NCBI RefSeq assembly: GCF_014649955.1
Contig: NZ_BMUA01000003.1
Coordinates: forward strand, 513,864 to 577,863
Reading direction: 5' to 3'
Source: Streptomyces violascens
GTDB lineage: Bacteria; Actinomycetota; Actinomycetes; Streptomycetales; Streptomycetaceae
DNA: 64,000 nucleotides
The notes beneath the pieces are model-generated. The model was not told the DNA's origin. It saw only the letters and a program-made list of their open reading frames with translations, and searched no databases. The translations under genes and the position numbers were made by a program. Shown piece by piece: positions 9,505-17,207 of this stretch (position 1 is the first letter of the stretch; every line of letters starts with the position of its first letter).

Positions 9505-9760
9505 TTGAAGGACCCTGGGGCTCCGCCCCAGACCCCGTTCGCGCCTCAAGGGCGCTCGTCCTCAATCGCCGGACGGGCTGAAATGCCCCGGCACGGACCG
9601 GCATGGACGCTGCCAGGGGCGCGGGGCTGTGACACTGTGCGGCTCCGCCGCGATGGGGGTCCCCCTGTTCGAGCGAAGCCGAGAACTCGGGGGAGCGACC
9701 AGCCACGCACGGTCCGCGGCCGACGAACAACGCGCCCCCGAGCGGGCTCAGCCAGACCAA
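9505..9760. repeat. GC-rich Streptomyces-type intergenic repeat, copy 1
   Basis: This gap between the amidohydrolase and the prephenate-decarboxylase-like gene holds no gene. It contains recurrent words shared with other gaps in the window: GGCTCCGCCCCAGACCCCG, GGCGCTCGTCCTCAA, CAGGGGCGCGGGG and GCGGCTCCGCCGCG. The last is itself a short palindrome. The block looks like a mosaic of short palindromic modules rather than a mobile element: no terminal inverted repeats, target-site duplication or ORF was found. It may end or process the upstream transcript. Confidence 0.65.
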
Positions 9761-9765
9761 ACCCC

Positions 9766-10419
9766 CTACCCACGCCCCCCGGGAGGTTCCGCCCGCCCGA
9801 ACAGCGTCCAGATGATCTCCGCGCCCGGCCGCGTGGCCACCCATCGCAAGCCGTGCGCACGCACACCCGGCGCATTGGTGACGGCCAGCTCCGCGCCCCC
9901 ATCCGCCAGGATCGACGCCGCGTGCTGTGTGGAGGACGCCTCCACCCACACGACCTCCCGCCCCCGCAGCGAGGCCGGCACGACCTCCGCGTAGATCCGC
10001 CGCACCTCCCACATCGCGGCGACGGACACCGGCCCCTCCCCCGGCACAAGCGGCACGCCGGGTGCCGCGGCGATTCCGTACTCGGGCGTCGCCTGCGGAA
10101 AGAACGCCCGCAGTCTGAGGTCCCGATGCCAGTGGAACCCGGTGAGCCCGCCATACGCACTGGGCACGAGCGCCAACTCGACGCCTCCGCCGAGGAGTTG
10201 CTCCAGTACGTCGTCGAACGTGGCGAACAGTTCGACCCGTAGCCCATGCTCGGCCGCCAGGAATCGCGCGGCCAGGTCGCTGGACGTCCCGGCGGGGCCG
10301 AGCGTGCCCAGCGTCGTGCCGGGTCGCGAGGCCCACCGTCCGGTCAGCTCGCTCCAGCGCGCGGTGTACTCCTCGGTGAGCACCCCCGTCAGGGCCCCCG
10401 GGTCAGTTGTCGTAGCCAC
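9766..10419 (-). CDS. BacA/AerD/SalX-type prephenate decarboxylase-like protein
   Basis: A 217-residue protein of the prephenate dehydratase fold, without the C-terminal ACT domain of PheA. The N-terminal GTLGPAGTSSDLAARF loop is followed by ALVPSAYGGLTGFHWHRDL, where ordinary dehydratases carry a PIENSxxG block. Later come ELAVTNAPGVRAHGL and IIWTLFG. This pattern resembles my recollection of B. subtilis BacA, a non-aromatising prephenate decarboxylase, more than PheA. The expected product would be dihydro-4-hydroxyphenylpyruvate rather than phenylpyruvate. The GTG start overlaps the ligase 3' end by 17 bp. Simple prephenate dehydratase activity remains an alternative. Confidence 0.75.
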   Translation of the reverse strand: MATTTDPGALTGVLTEEYTARWSELTGRWASRPGTTLGTLGPAGTSSDLAARFLAAEHGLRVELFATFDDVLEQLLGGGVELALVPSAYGGLTGFHWHRDLRLRAFFPQATPEYGIAAAPGVPLVPGEGPVSVAAMWEVRRIYAEVVPASLRGREVVWVEASSTQHAASILADGGAELAVTNAPGVRAHGLRWVATRPGAEIIWTLFGRAEPPGGRG

Positions 10420-11827
10420 GGTTCGCCGCCATTTTCCGTGCGACCTGGGTCTCGTGGTCCGGCGCGGTACGGCGGTCCACGATGCGGGCCGCCTTCCAGC
10501 TGACGAAGGCCCCCGTGCTGACGATCGGGTCGAGCCCGTCGCTCAGCTCGACGGCGACGGGCACCCCGAGCGCCTCCGAGGCCCTGGCCCGCACCGCCTC
10601 CCGCAGAGACCCGGCATCGTCGACAAGCCCCTTGAGCAGTTCGAGCCGTACGGTCAGCCGGTCCTGCCCGCAGGCCTCGTCCCGCTCGATGACCACCTGG
10701 TACCCGGCGGACCCGGTGACCCCGGTCATGACGGCCGTCTCGATCTGCCCGGCGGTGAACCGCCGCCCGCCCAGATCGAGCCGGTCCAGGGTGCGTCCGA
10801 CGATGCGTACGAGATCGCCCGGCATCTCGCACCCGCAGTCGGACTCCTCGACGACGACCGCGTCACCGGTGCGATAGCGAACGAGAGGCTTGACCCCGTC
10901 GACCAGCATGGTGACGGTCAACTCGCCACTCCCGCGCGGCCCTTGGGAATCACCGCTCTCCGGGTCGACGACCTCGATGACGTAATTCGTCTGCGAGAGG
11001 TGCATCCGCTTGTTGCGGCAGGCGGTCGCGATGACGAACGCCTCCTGCGAGCCGTACAGGATGTTGTAGACGTCGGCGCCCCAGACCGTCTCCAGGTTGT
11101 GCGCGAGCGCCGGGGTGCACATCTCGCCGGTGACGAAGAGCAGCTTGACGGAGAAGTCCTCGCGCAGGTCGTAGCCGTAGTGCTCGGCGGCCTTGGCGAG
11201 GGTGAGTGCGACGCCGGGCGTGCAGCAGATGACCTCCAGTTCGAGGTCCTTCATCAGCTGGAGGGCCTTCTCGAAGCCGATGACGGGCGAGTACGGCCAG
11301 ATCTTGGCGTTCATCGAGCCGGTGTTGCGGGCGATGTCCCCGAGGGTGTCGCCGAACGAGTGCACCTCGGTGGGGCCCATCAGGCCGATGCGCGGGGCGT
11401 GTTCGCCGAAGTGGTGGCGGAAGATCGACGCCCAGGATTCGGTGATGTGGGCGTTGCTCGCCACGATCTCGCGCCCGTCGCGGGGGCAGGGGGTGGCCCG
11501 GCCGGTGGTGCCGGTCGTCTCGTAGAAGAAGAGGGAGTCGGCGAGCGGTCGGCTGAGAACGTCGAGCATCTCCTCACGCAGGTGTGCCTTGGTGGTGAAG
11601 GGGAGCGAGGTGAGGTCGTCGGGTGTGACGGACGCGAGATCCCTCCCCTTCAAGTGCCGTTTGTAGAACGTGGATTGGGTGCGGACCTGCTCAAGCACCG
11701 TGGCCAGCTGTCGCGTACGCCAGTCGCGCAGGGCGGTGTCGGTGAGGGTGCGGTCGTAGAAGGCCCGGTGAAGTTCGAGGTAGCGCGCAGCGAAGTCCGC
11801 GGCGGGTCCGGTGCTGGGCAGCCACAT
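10403..11827 (-). CDS. PaaK-like adenylate-forming ligase (phenylacetate-CoA ligase family)
   Basis: A 474-residue adenylating enzyme of the PaaK/coenzyme F390 synthetase type. The AMP-binding P-loop is FYETTGTTGRATPCP (about residues 101-115); further blocks are GEMCTPAL, YNILYGSQEAF, VRYRTGDAVVV and IVGRTLDRLDLGGRRFT. PaaK enzymes activate aryl or arylacetic acids as acyl-AMP and transfer them to CoA or another acceptor. With trpE and trpG directly upstream, anthranilate or a chorismate-derived acid is a plausible substrate (inference). An AAAGGAC ribosome binding site precedes the ATG. No carrier-protein gene is visible nearby. Confidence 0.87.
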   Translation of the reverse strand: MWLPSTGPAADFAARYLELHRAFYDRTLTDTALRDWRTRQLATVLEQVRTQSTFYKRHLKGRDLASVTPDDLTSLPFTTKAHLREEMLDVLSRPLADSLFFYETTGTTGRATPCPRDGREIVASNAHITESWASIFRHHFGEHAPRIGLMGPTEVHSFGDTLGDIARNTGSMNAKIWPYSPVIGFEKALQLMKDLELEVICCTPGVALTLAKAAEHYGYDLREDFSVKLLFVTGEMCTPALAHNLETVWGADVYNILYGSQEAFVIATACRNKRMHLSQTNYVIEVVDPESGDSQGPRGSGELTVTMLVDGVKPLVRYRTGDAVVVEESDCGCEMPGDLVRIVGRTLDRLDLGGRRFTAGQIETAVMTGVTGSAGYQVVIERDEACGQDRLTVRLELLKGLVDDAGSLREAVRARASEALGVPVAVELSDGLDPIVSTGAFVSWKAARIVDRRTAPDHETQVARKMAANRGYDN

Positions 11828-11879
11828 GGCTGGGTCCTTTCGGGAGTGGTCCGTGAAATGGGCGGCACGATGCGAGCGG

Positions 11880-12150
11880 GGAAGCGCCGGGGCTCCGCCC
11901 CAGACCCCGTTGGGCTGGGGGAAGCCGGTTTTCCTGGGGCTCCGCCCCAGACCCCGTATCGCGCCTGAAGGGCGCTCGTCCTCAAACTCCCCCAAGGCCT
12001 CAAGGGCCAGGGGGACCCCCATGACAGGCTGAAGGTGCCGGTGCGGGCCGGCATCGATCCCCCTGCAGACGCATGGGCCGGTCCGCATACCCCTAGGGGC
12101 GCGGGGAACTGCGCAAACGGCCCCGGCGGCCCGCAGCCGAACGACCGCCA
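11880..12150. repeat. GC-rich intergenic repeat, copy 2 (fills a 341-bp gap)
   Basis: The 341-bp gap between trpG and the PaaK-like gene contains no credible gene. It carries two copies of GGCTCCGCCCCAGACCCCG (around 11890 and 11939), GGGCGCTCGTCCTCAAA, and TAGGGGCGCGGGGAACTGCGC near 12094. These modules match other gaps in the window. The repeat splits the trpGE pair from the rest of the operon and may contain a terminator or processing site, so the downstream genes may depend on read-through or an internal promoter. Confidence 0.65.
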
Positions 12151-12168
12151 GCGCGTGTCGCGGCCGCG

Positions 12169-12756
12169 CTACCGGCCGACGCCGGCCACCCTCGCTCCCT
12201 CCAGGAAGTTGGAGAACAGCCGCATCCCGCCCTCGGTCATCACGCTCTCCGGATGGAACTGCACCCCCTCGATGGCCAGCGAACGATGCCGGACGCCCAT
12301 GACGTACCCGTCGTCCTCGGACGTAGCCGAAACCTCCAGCACGGCGGCCGGCGGCTCGGTGACGATCAGGGAGTGATAGCGGGTGACCGTCAGCGGGTGG
12401 GCCGCGCCGGCGAAGACGCCGAGCCCGTCGTGCCGCACGGGGCTCGTCTTGCCGTGCATCAGCCGCCCGGCGACCGCGATCTTCGCCCCGTACGCGAGCC
12501 CGATCGCCTGGTGCCCGAGGCAGACGCCGAGCAGCGGCACCCGTCCGGCGAAGGCGTGCACGAGCTCGACGTGCCCGGAGTCCGCCGGGTGCCCGGGGCC
12601 GGGGCCGAGGACCACCGCGTCGGGGACGGAGGCGACGAGCTGCTCCACGGAGCGGGTGCGCGAGCGCACCACCTCGGTCTCGGCGCCGAGGCTGAGCAGG
12701 TACTGGTCGATGATGTGGCTGAAGCTGTCGTACGCGTCGACGAGAAGGACCTTCAC
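12169..12756 (-). CDS. trpG: anthranilate synthase component II (glutamine amidotransferase)
   Basis: A 195-residue class I glutamine amidotransferase. The triad is visible: Cys79 in LLGVCLGHQ, and His168 with Glu170 in GVQFHPESV; GPGPGHPADSG is the oxyanion-region motif. It supplies ammonia to the TrpE partner to make anthranilate from chorismate. The GTG start overlaps the TrpE stop (GTGA), so the two subunits are made in step. PabA-type function (4-amino-4-deoxychorismate) is the main alternative, since PabA and TrpG are hard to separate by sequence. The partner's PIAGT motif favours anthranilate. Confidence 0.88.
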   Translation of the reverse strand: MKVLLVDAYDSFSHIIDQYLLSLGAETEVVRSRTRSVEQLVASVPDAVVLGPGPGHPADSGHVELVHAFAGRVPLLGVCLGHQAIGLAYGAKIAVAGRLMHGKTSPVRHDGLGVFAGAAHPLTVTRYHSLIVTEPPAAVLEVSATSEDDGYVMGVRHRSLAIEGVQFHPESVMTEGGMRLFSNFLEGARVAGVGR

Positions 12757-14390
12757 TTCTGGAGCTCCTCGCCGGTCAGCGCCCAGTACGTGGCGCTCAT
12801 CTTGGCCAGGGTCTCGCGCCATTCGGCGGCGGGCTCGGAGTCGGCGACCATCCCGGCCGAGGCCTGGGTGCTGTAGCGGACCCCGTCGTGCACGGCGGTG
12901 CGGATGCACAGCGCGAGCACCGCGAAGCCGCGCACGTCGACGAGGCCGAGGGCCCCGGCGTAGATGCCGCGCGGGTGGTCCTCGATGTCGTTGATGATCT
13001 CCATGGCGCGCAGCTTGGGCGCCCCGGTCATCGTGCCGGCCGGGAAGGTGGCGCAGATCGCCGCCCACACGTCCGTACCGCTTCTGACCGTGCCGGACAC
13101 GGTGGACACCAAGTGGTGGACGTACGCGAAGGGTTCGACCTCCATCATCGTGTCGACGGAGAGCGTGCCGGGTTCGCAGACCCGGCCGATGTCGTTGCGG
13201 CACAGGTCGACGAGCATGACGTGCTCGGCCTGCTCCTTGGCGCTCTCGCGCAGTTCGGTGACCCGGCGGGCGTCCTCGGCCGGGTCGTCGGCGCGGCGCG
13301 CGGTCCCGGCGATGGGCCGCATGGAGATGGCGTCGTCCTCGACCCGGATGAAGAGCTCGGGGCTGGCACCGATGACGGTCCGCCCCGCCCAGGGGACGAG
13401 ATACATGTAGGGGGACGGATTACGGTGCCGGAGCCGCCGGTACACCTCAAGCGGCGTCAACTCGGTCTCGACGTCGATCCGGTGACCGATCTGGATCTGG
13501 TAGCTGTCGCCGATGCCGATGTGGTGGAGGCAGCGTTCGGCGCGCTCGATGAAGGTGGCCTCGTCGACGGTGTCGCGTACGGAGGAGGCGACGGGCGCCT
13601 CCGGTATGTGCTCGTCGGCCGTCCCCCGTTCCCGTACCGCATCGACGACGGCACGCAACGCCGGCTGACCGGCCTCCTCGGCCAACTGGGGTCCATGGGA
13701 CGCCAGGTGATGGACCCGCCCGCTCTTCAGGTCGTACCAGACCGTGTCCTTGAAGAGGGTGAGCGTGCAGCGCGGGAGCCCCGACTCGGGCTGGGTGGAG
13801 GGGAGTTCCTCCATCGCCCAGGCCGCTTCGTACGACAGCGTGGTGAGGAATCCGAAGGCGAAGGTGCCCGTGGGCACGGCGGTGTCGACGTCGAACAGGG
13901 CCTGGACGGCGCGCAGGATGCGCCAGACGGTGCCGGGTTCGCGCACGGGCCACTGGCGGGTGGCGCCCGTCGCATCCGCAACCGCGCCCGCTTCTCGGGT
14001 CGTTGCCGAGAGCACGGCGGCCAGCCGGTCGCCGAGCGGTCCGGAGGCTACGAGTTCCAGCCGGTCGGCGTGAACACGTAGTTCGGCGAGGCGGCCGTAG
14101 CCGACGGCGGCGTAGTGGCGGTCCTGGTCGGGGCCGTCGAGGCTTTCGAAGAGATAGACGTCACCTTGTTCCCGGGTACGGGCAAGGGCTTCGTAGAGAC
14201 TCAGCGCGTCGACCTGCGGAAGTTCCTCGGAAACGACCCGGACCGCAATGCGCGGGACCGCAATGGCCGGTTCCGGAATATCCGCCGCCGCTTGAGAGCG
14301 AGGCGATTCACCGTCGTACGCTGGTAGTTCTGACATCTTTGGCAGGTCTGACACGTCTGACAGCCCTGATACGTCTGACAACAAGGACAC
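12753..14390 (-). CDS. trpE: anthranilate synthase component I (chorismate-utilising)
   Basis: A 545-residue chorismate-binding enzyme. The C-terminal catalytic domain shows SMRPIAGTARRADD, MLVDLCRNDIGRV, TMMEVEPFAYVHHLVSTVSG, FPAGTMTGAPKLRAM and RGIYAGALG. PIAGT rather than PIKGT points to anthranilate synthase. The chosen GTG has an AGGAAGG ribosome binding site 8 bases upstream. A shorter version could start at the ATG at 14336, which has no good site. The extra N-terminus is a hexad-like repeat (LSDVSG, LSDVSD, LPKMSE) from 18-bp DNA repeats. Location in the cluster argues for a pathway-dedicated paralogue, not the primary tryptophan enzyme. Confidence 0.87.
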   Translation of the reverse strand: MSLLSDVSGLSDVSDLPKMSELPAYDGESPRSQAAADIPEPAIAVPRIAVRVVSEELPQVDALSLYEALARTREQGDVYLFESLDGPDQDRHYAAVGYGRLAELRVHADRLELVASGPLGDRLAAVLSATTREAGAVADATGATRQWPVREPGTVWRILRAVQALFDVDTAVPTGTFAFGFLTTLSYEAAWAMEELPSTQPESGLPRCTLTLFKDTVWYDLKSGRVHHLASHGPQLAEEAGQPALRAVVDAVRERGTADEHIPEAPVASSVRDTVDEATFIERAERCLHHIGIGDSYQIQIGHRIDVETELTPLEVYRRLRHRNPSPYMYLVPWAGRTVIGASPELFIRVEDDAISMRPIAGTARRADDPAEDARRVTELRESAKEQAEHVMLVDLCRNDIGRVCEPGTLSVDTMMEVEPFAYVHHLVSTVSGTVRSGTDVWAAICATFPAGTMTGAPKLRAMEIINDIEDHPRGIYAGALGLVDVRGFAVLALCIRTAVHDGVRYSTQASAGMVADSEPAAEWRETLAKMSATYWALTGEELQK

Positions 14391-14637
14391 GTCGAAAGCC
14401 TTCCTGATCCGACTGGACCGCAGGGGCTTCGAGGAATGAGCAAACGCGTCGACAGCGCGCCGAAGACCAGGCACCGCACGTCACGCATGTCCCGGCCGGC
14501 CCGACTGGACCGCGGGACTCCCCCGCGCCACCCCCACTCGCCGATTTCCCCCGGCGACGAATGTGTGTGCCCAATGACTCCATCAAACGCGCGACCGACC
14601 CAGCCATACCACTTCGGCCTCCGGAGAGGAGACCACT
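14391..14637. promoter_or_regulatory. divergent promoter region between trpE and the MocR regulator
   Basis: This 247-bp non-coding region separates the leftward cluster from its rightward regulator. GACTGGACCGC occurs twice as a direct repeat (14411-14421 and 14513-14523), 102 bp apart, and CTGGACCG recurs just inside the regulator gene at 14662-14669. MocR proteins commonly bind direct repeats in such divergent regions, so these are candidate sites. I could not assign -10/-35 boxes with confidence. Confidence 0.45.
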
Positions 14638-16038
14638 TTGTCTCTGCAGCTCGCCGTCACTCTGGACCGTGAATCCCGACTCGCGCTGGCCGTTCAGATA
14701 CGCAATTCGCTGCGCAAACTAATTGAGGACGGAACTTTATGGCCGGGCACGCGGATCCCGTCCAGCCGTCAACTGGCCCTGGATATCGGGGTTTCCCGCA
14801 GCGTCGTGGTGGAGGCATATGAACAGCTGTCGGCAGAGGGGTATTTGCAGACCAGGCACGGTTCGGGCACCACGGTCTCGGAGCGGGCCGGGGCGCCGGA
14901 CACCCGCTCCACCCTCGTCCCGCCCGACCCGGAGGCGGCGCCCGAGGCGATGTGGGACCTGCGCACCGGCACGTCCAACGTGGTGGACTTCCCGCGCCAG
15001 GAGTGGATCCGCTGCATGACGGCGGTGGTCGCCGACGCGGGCCACCAGGAGCTCGGCTACTCCCCGCCGGCCGGGGTGCCGCAGACCCGGCGGGTCCTGA
15101 CCGGCTATCTGGGCCGGGTGCGGGGCGTGCACACCCGTCCCGAGGACCTCATGGTCACCGCCGGCTTCGCCCAGGGCCTGGCCCTGATCTGCCGGGTGCT
15201 GCTCGACCGGGGCCACACCCGCCTTGCGGTGGAGGACCCGGGGCATCCGGGCGAGCGCGAGTTCGTGACGAGCTCGGGATTGCAGGTGGTGGGCATCCCG
15301 GTGGACGAGGACGGGCTACGGGTCGACCTCCTGGAGCAGAGCGGCGTACGGGCCTGCCTGCTGACCCCGGCGAACCAGTTCCCGACGGGCGTGCGGCTCA
15401 GCGTGCCGCGGCGGGAGCGGCTGATCGCCTGGGCGCGGGAGGTCGGCGGCTATGTCATCGAGGACGACTTCGACAACGCGTTCCTGCACCGCAGCGACCG
15501 CCTCCCGGCCCTGCAGAGCCTGGCCCCGGACCGGGTGGTGTACGCGGGCAGCGCGAGCAAGACGCTGGCCCCGGCGCTGCGGCTCGGCTGGCTGGCGGCG
15601 CCGTCCGAACTGATGGCGTCGGTGGAGTACGTCCGCGCGGGCTGGGACATCGGCTGCTCGGGCCTGGAGCAGCTGGCCTTCGCCCGCTTCATCGACACGG
15701 GCGCGCTGGACCGCCACCAGCGCCAGCTCCGTACGGAACTGCACCGCCGCCGCCAGACGATCCGCCGCCAGGTGGAGTCCTGCCTGCCGGGCGCGCGCCT
15801 GACCGGAGGCGACAGCGGCCTCCAGGCCTACGTCCAACTCCCGCCCCACATAGCCGAAGCGCCCCTGCTCCGCGCCGCCCGCCAACGCTCGGTCCTCACC
15901 CGGGGAGGCACGTTCTACACCCTCTCGGACACGACCCGCCCCCCGGCCCTGGTCCTGAGCTACGCGACGGTCCCGTGCTCGGGCCTCGTACAGAGCCTGC
16001 TGGCGCTGGGGGAGGCGTATCGGGAGGTGGGGGGATGA
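14638..16038 (+). CDS. MocR/PdxR-type GntR regulator with aminotransferase domain
   Basis: A 466-residue fusion of an N-terminal GntR winged helix (IPSSRQLALDIGVSRSVVVEAYEQL, about residues 40-64) to a fold-type I aminotransferase domain. The PLP lysine is in AGSASKTLAPALRLGWL (Lys308) and EDDFDNAF carries the PLP-N1 aspartate, with Phe where many members have Tyr. The start is TTG, supported by a GGAGAGGAG ribosome binding site seven bases upstream. Leu34 is a TTA codon (14737-14739), implying bldA-dependent translation. It diverges from trpE and is the likely pathway-specific regulator, perhaps sensing PLP or an amino-acid-PLP adduct. Confidence 0.92.
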   Translation: MSLQLAVTLDRESRLALAVQIRNSLRKLIEDGTLWPGTRIPSSRQLALDIGVSRSVVVEAYEQLSAEGYLQTRHGSGTTVSERAGAPDTRSTLVPPDPEAAPEAMWDLRTGTSNVVDFPRQEWIRCMTAVVADAGHQELGYSPPAGVPQTRRVLTGYLGRVRGVHTRPEDLMVTAGFAQGLALICRVLLDRGHTRLAVEDPGHPGEREFVTSSGLQVVGIPVDEDGLRVDLLEQSGVRACLLTPANQFPTGVRLSVPRRERLIAWAREVGGYVIEDDFDNAFLHRSDRLPALQSLAPDRVVYAGSASKTLAPALRLGWLAAPSELMASVEYVRAGWDIGCSGLEQLAFARFIDTGALDRHQRQLRTELHRRRQTIRRQVESCLPGARLTGGDSGLQAYVQLPPHIAEAPLLRAARQRSVLTRGGTFYTLSDTTRPPALVLSYATVPCSGLVQSLLALGEAYREVGG

Positions 16039-16109
16039 GGCAGGCTCGTCGCGGGCGGCCGGCAGACGCCGATCCGGTCGGACCCGCCCGGCCATGAGGC
16101 CGTACGCGA

Positions 16110-17087
16110 CTACTGCGGGTTGCCGTTGGCCTTGAGGCGGGCGGACATTTCCGCGTGGGCGCGCTCGGACTTGGTGTTGGTCGGGTCGTGCTTCAGGCGG
16201 AGGTAGTCGTAGAGGACCTGCACGCACTCGTCCCGGGAGGCGTACGACGCGTCCGTGGTCAGATCGAGGCCCTTGGTGACCTCCATCAGCTTTCCGTCGG
16301 CCGCCGTGTACACCGGGTGCCAGACGAGCTTCACGTCCGGATTGAGCGCCATGACCACACGCAGCTGCGGGACCTCCTGCGCGATGAGGACGCTGTCGGG
16401 GTTGTAGGCCCGCAGGAAGATGTGGACGGGGCCGCGGGCCCGGTTCACGAACGCCTTGGACAGGACGTTCCACATCGGCGTCTTGAACTTCCACTCCTCG
16501 GTCAGCGACAGCTTGTCGACGACGCCGCCGAAGGGGGTGGACTCCAGAGGGGTGTGGCCCTTGGAGCGGGCGTAGACGCTGGTGTCGATGCCGCCGGACC
16601 ACAGGGCCATCGTCGGCCGGTCGATCTCCAGGTAGTCCCCTATGAACCGCACCAGCTCCTGGTACCAGCTGTTCGACGCACGATGGTCACGCTGCTCCTG
16701 GCGTTCGCTGAACTTCGCCATGGCCTCGTCGTTGAGCGGCCCCTGTTCGGCGATGCCGCCCAGGATCAGCTGCCAGGCCGCGTCCGTCACGCTGTTGGGG
16801 AATCCCGCCTCGGCCATCATCTGGCAGAACGTGCCCCACTCGCCGTGCCCGGTGGGATCGGCGGCGTTGCGCTGAGCCGCCTCCCGGGCTCCGGGCTTCT
16901 CCTGACGCTGCACCCAGCGCGTCACGGCGGCGTTGCCCGCGGAGCGCTGGAGGGCGACGAGCCCGGCGGCGTCCGGCAGCTGCCGGACCGCGGCTTCCGG
17001 CGCCTCGTCCTGGGCCCGTGCCCTCGACGCCGCCGCAGGTGCCGGCGCCCGTGTCGGCGATGCCGTGGGTGTCCCTGTTTCTCGCAC
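16110..17087 (-). CDS. eCIS-effector-like protein with ADP-ribosyl cyclase/CD38-like NADase domain
   Basis: A 325-residue protein in two parts. The disordered Ala/Pro-rich N-terminus ends in ALQRSAGNAAVTRWVQR (L46-N52 core), the signature seen at the N-terminus of extracellular contractile injection system payloads. The C-terminal half matches the CD38/ADP-ribosyl cyclase layout: ALWSGG (Trp163), TPLESTPFG (Glu182), MWNVLSKAFVNRARGPVHIFL (Trp206) and QEVPQLR (Glu238), like the two catalytic Trp and the TLEDT and catalytic Glu blocks of CD38. It would hydrolyse or cyclise NAD+. The GTG start has GGAGGG about 11 bases upstream. No injection-system genes or obvious immunity gene lie in the window. 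Confidence 0.75.
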   Translation of the reverse strand: MRETGTPTASPTRAPAPAAASRARAQDEAPEAAVRQLPDAAGLVALQRSAGNAAVTRWVQRQEKPGAREAAQRNAADPTGHGEWGTFCQMMAEAGFPNSVTDAAWQLILGGIAEQGPLNDEAMAKFSERQEQRDHRASNSWYQELVRFIGDYLEIDRPTMALWSGGIDTSVYARSKGHTPLESTPFGGVVDKLSLTEEWKFKTPMWNVLSKAFVNRARGPVHIFLRAYNPDSVLIAQEVPQLRVVMALNPDVKLVWHPVYTAADGKLMEVTKGLDLTTDASYASRDECVQVLYDYLRLKHDPTNTKSERAHAEMSARLKANGNPQ

Positions 17088-17207
17088 GCTGCCCAGCCCT
17101 CCACGTCACCGTTGTCACCATCCGGCCCAAGGACCCAAAGGGCCCAGGTTAGGGACTCGGCACGGCGATCGGGAGGACCGTAAGGGCAGCCCGGAGGGCA
17201 GCGGGCC

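Noticed and set aside
14336..14637. Trp attenuator leader upstream of trpE
   Set aside because: No leader peptide with consecutive Trp codons and no competing hairpins could be found.
1..16038. Naming the cluster bacilysin
   Set aside because: No BacC-, BacF- or BacG-like genes are visible, the cupin is half-size, and TrpEG/TrpB/PaaK/UbiD have no place in that pathway.
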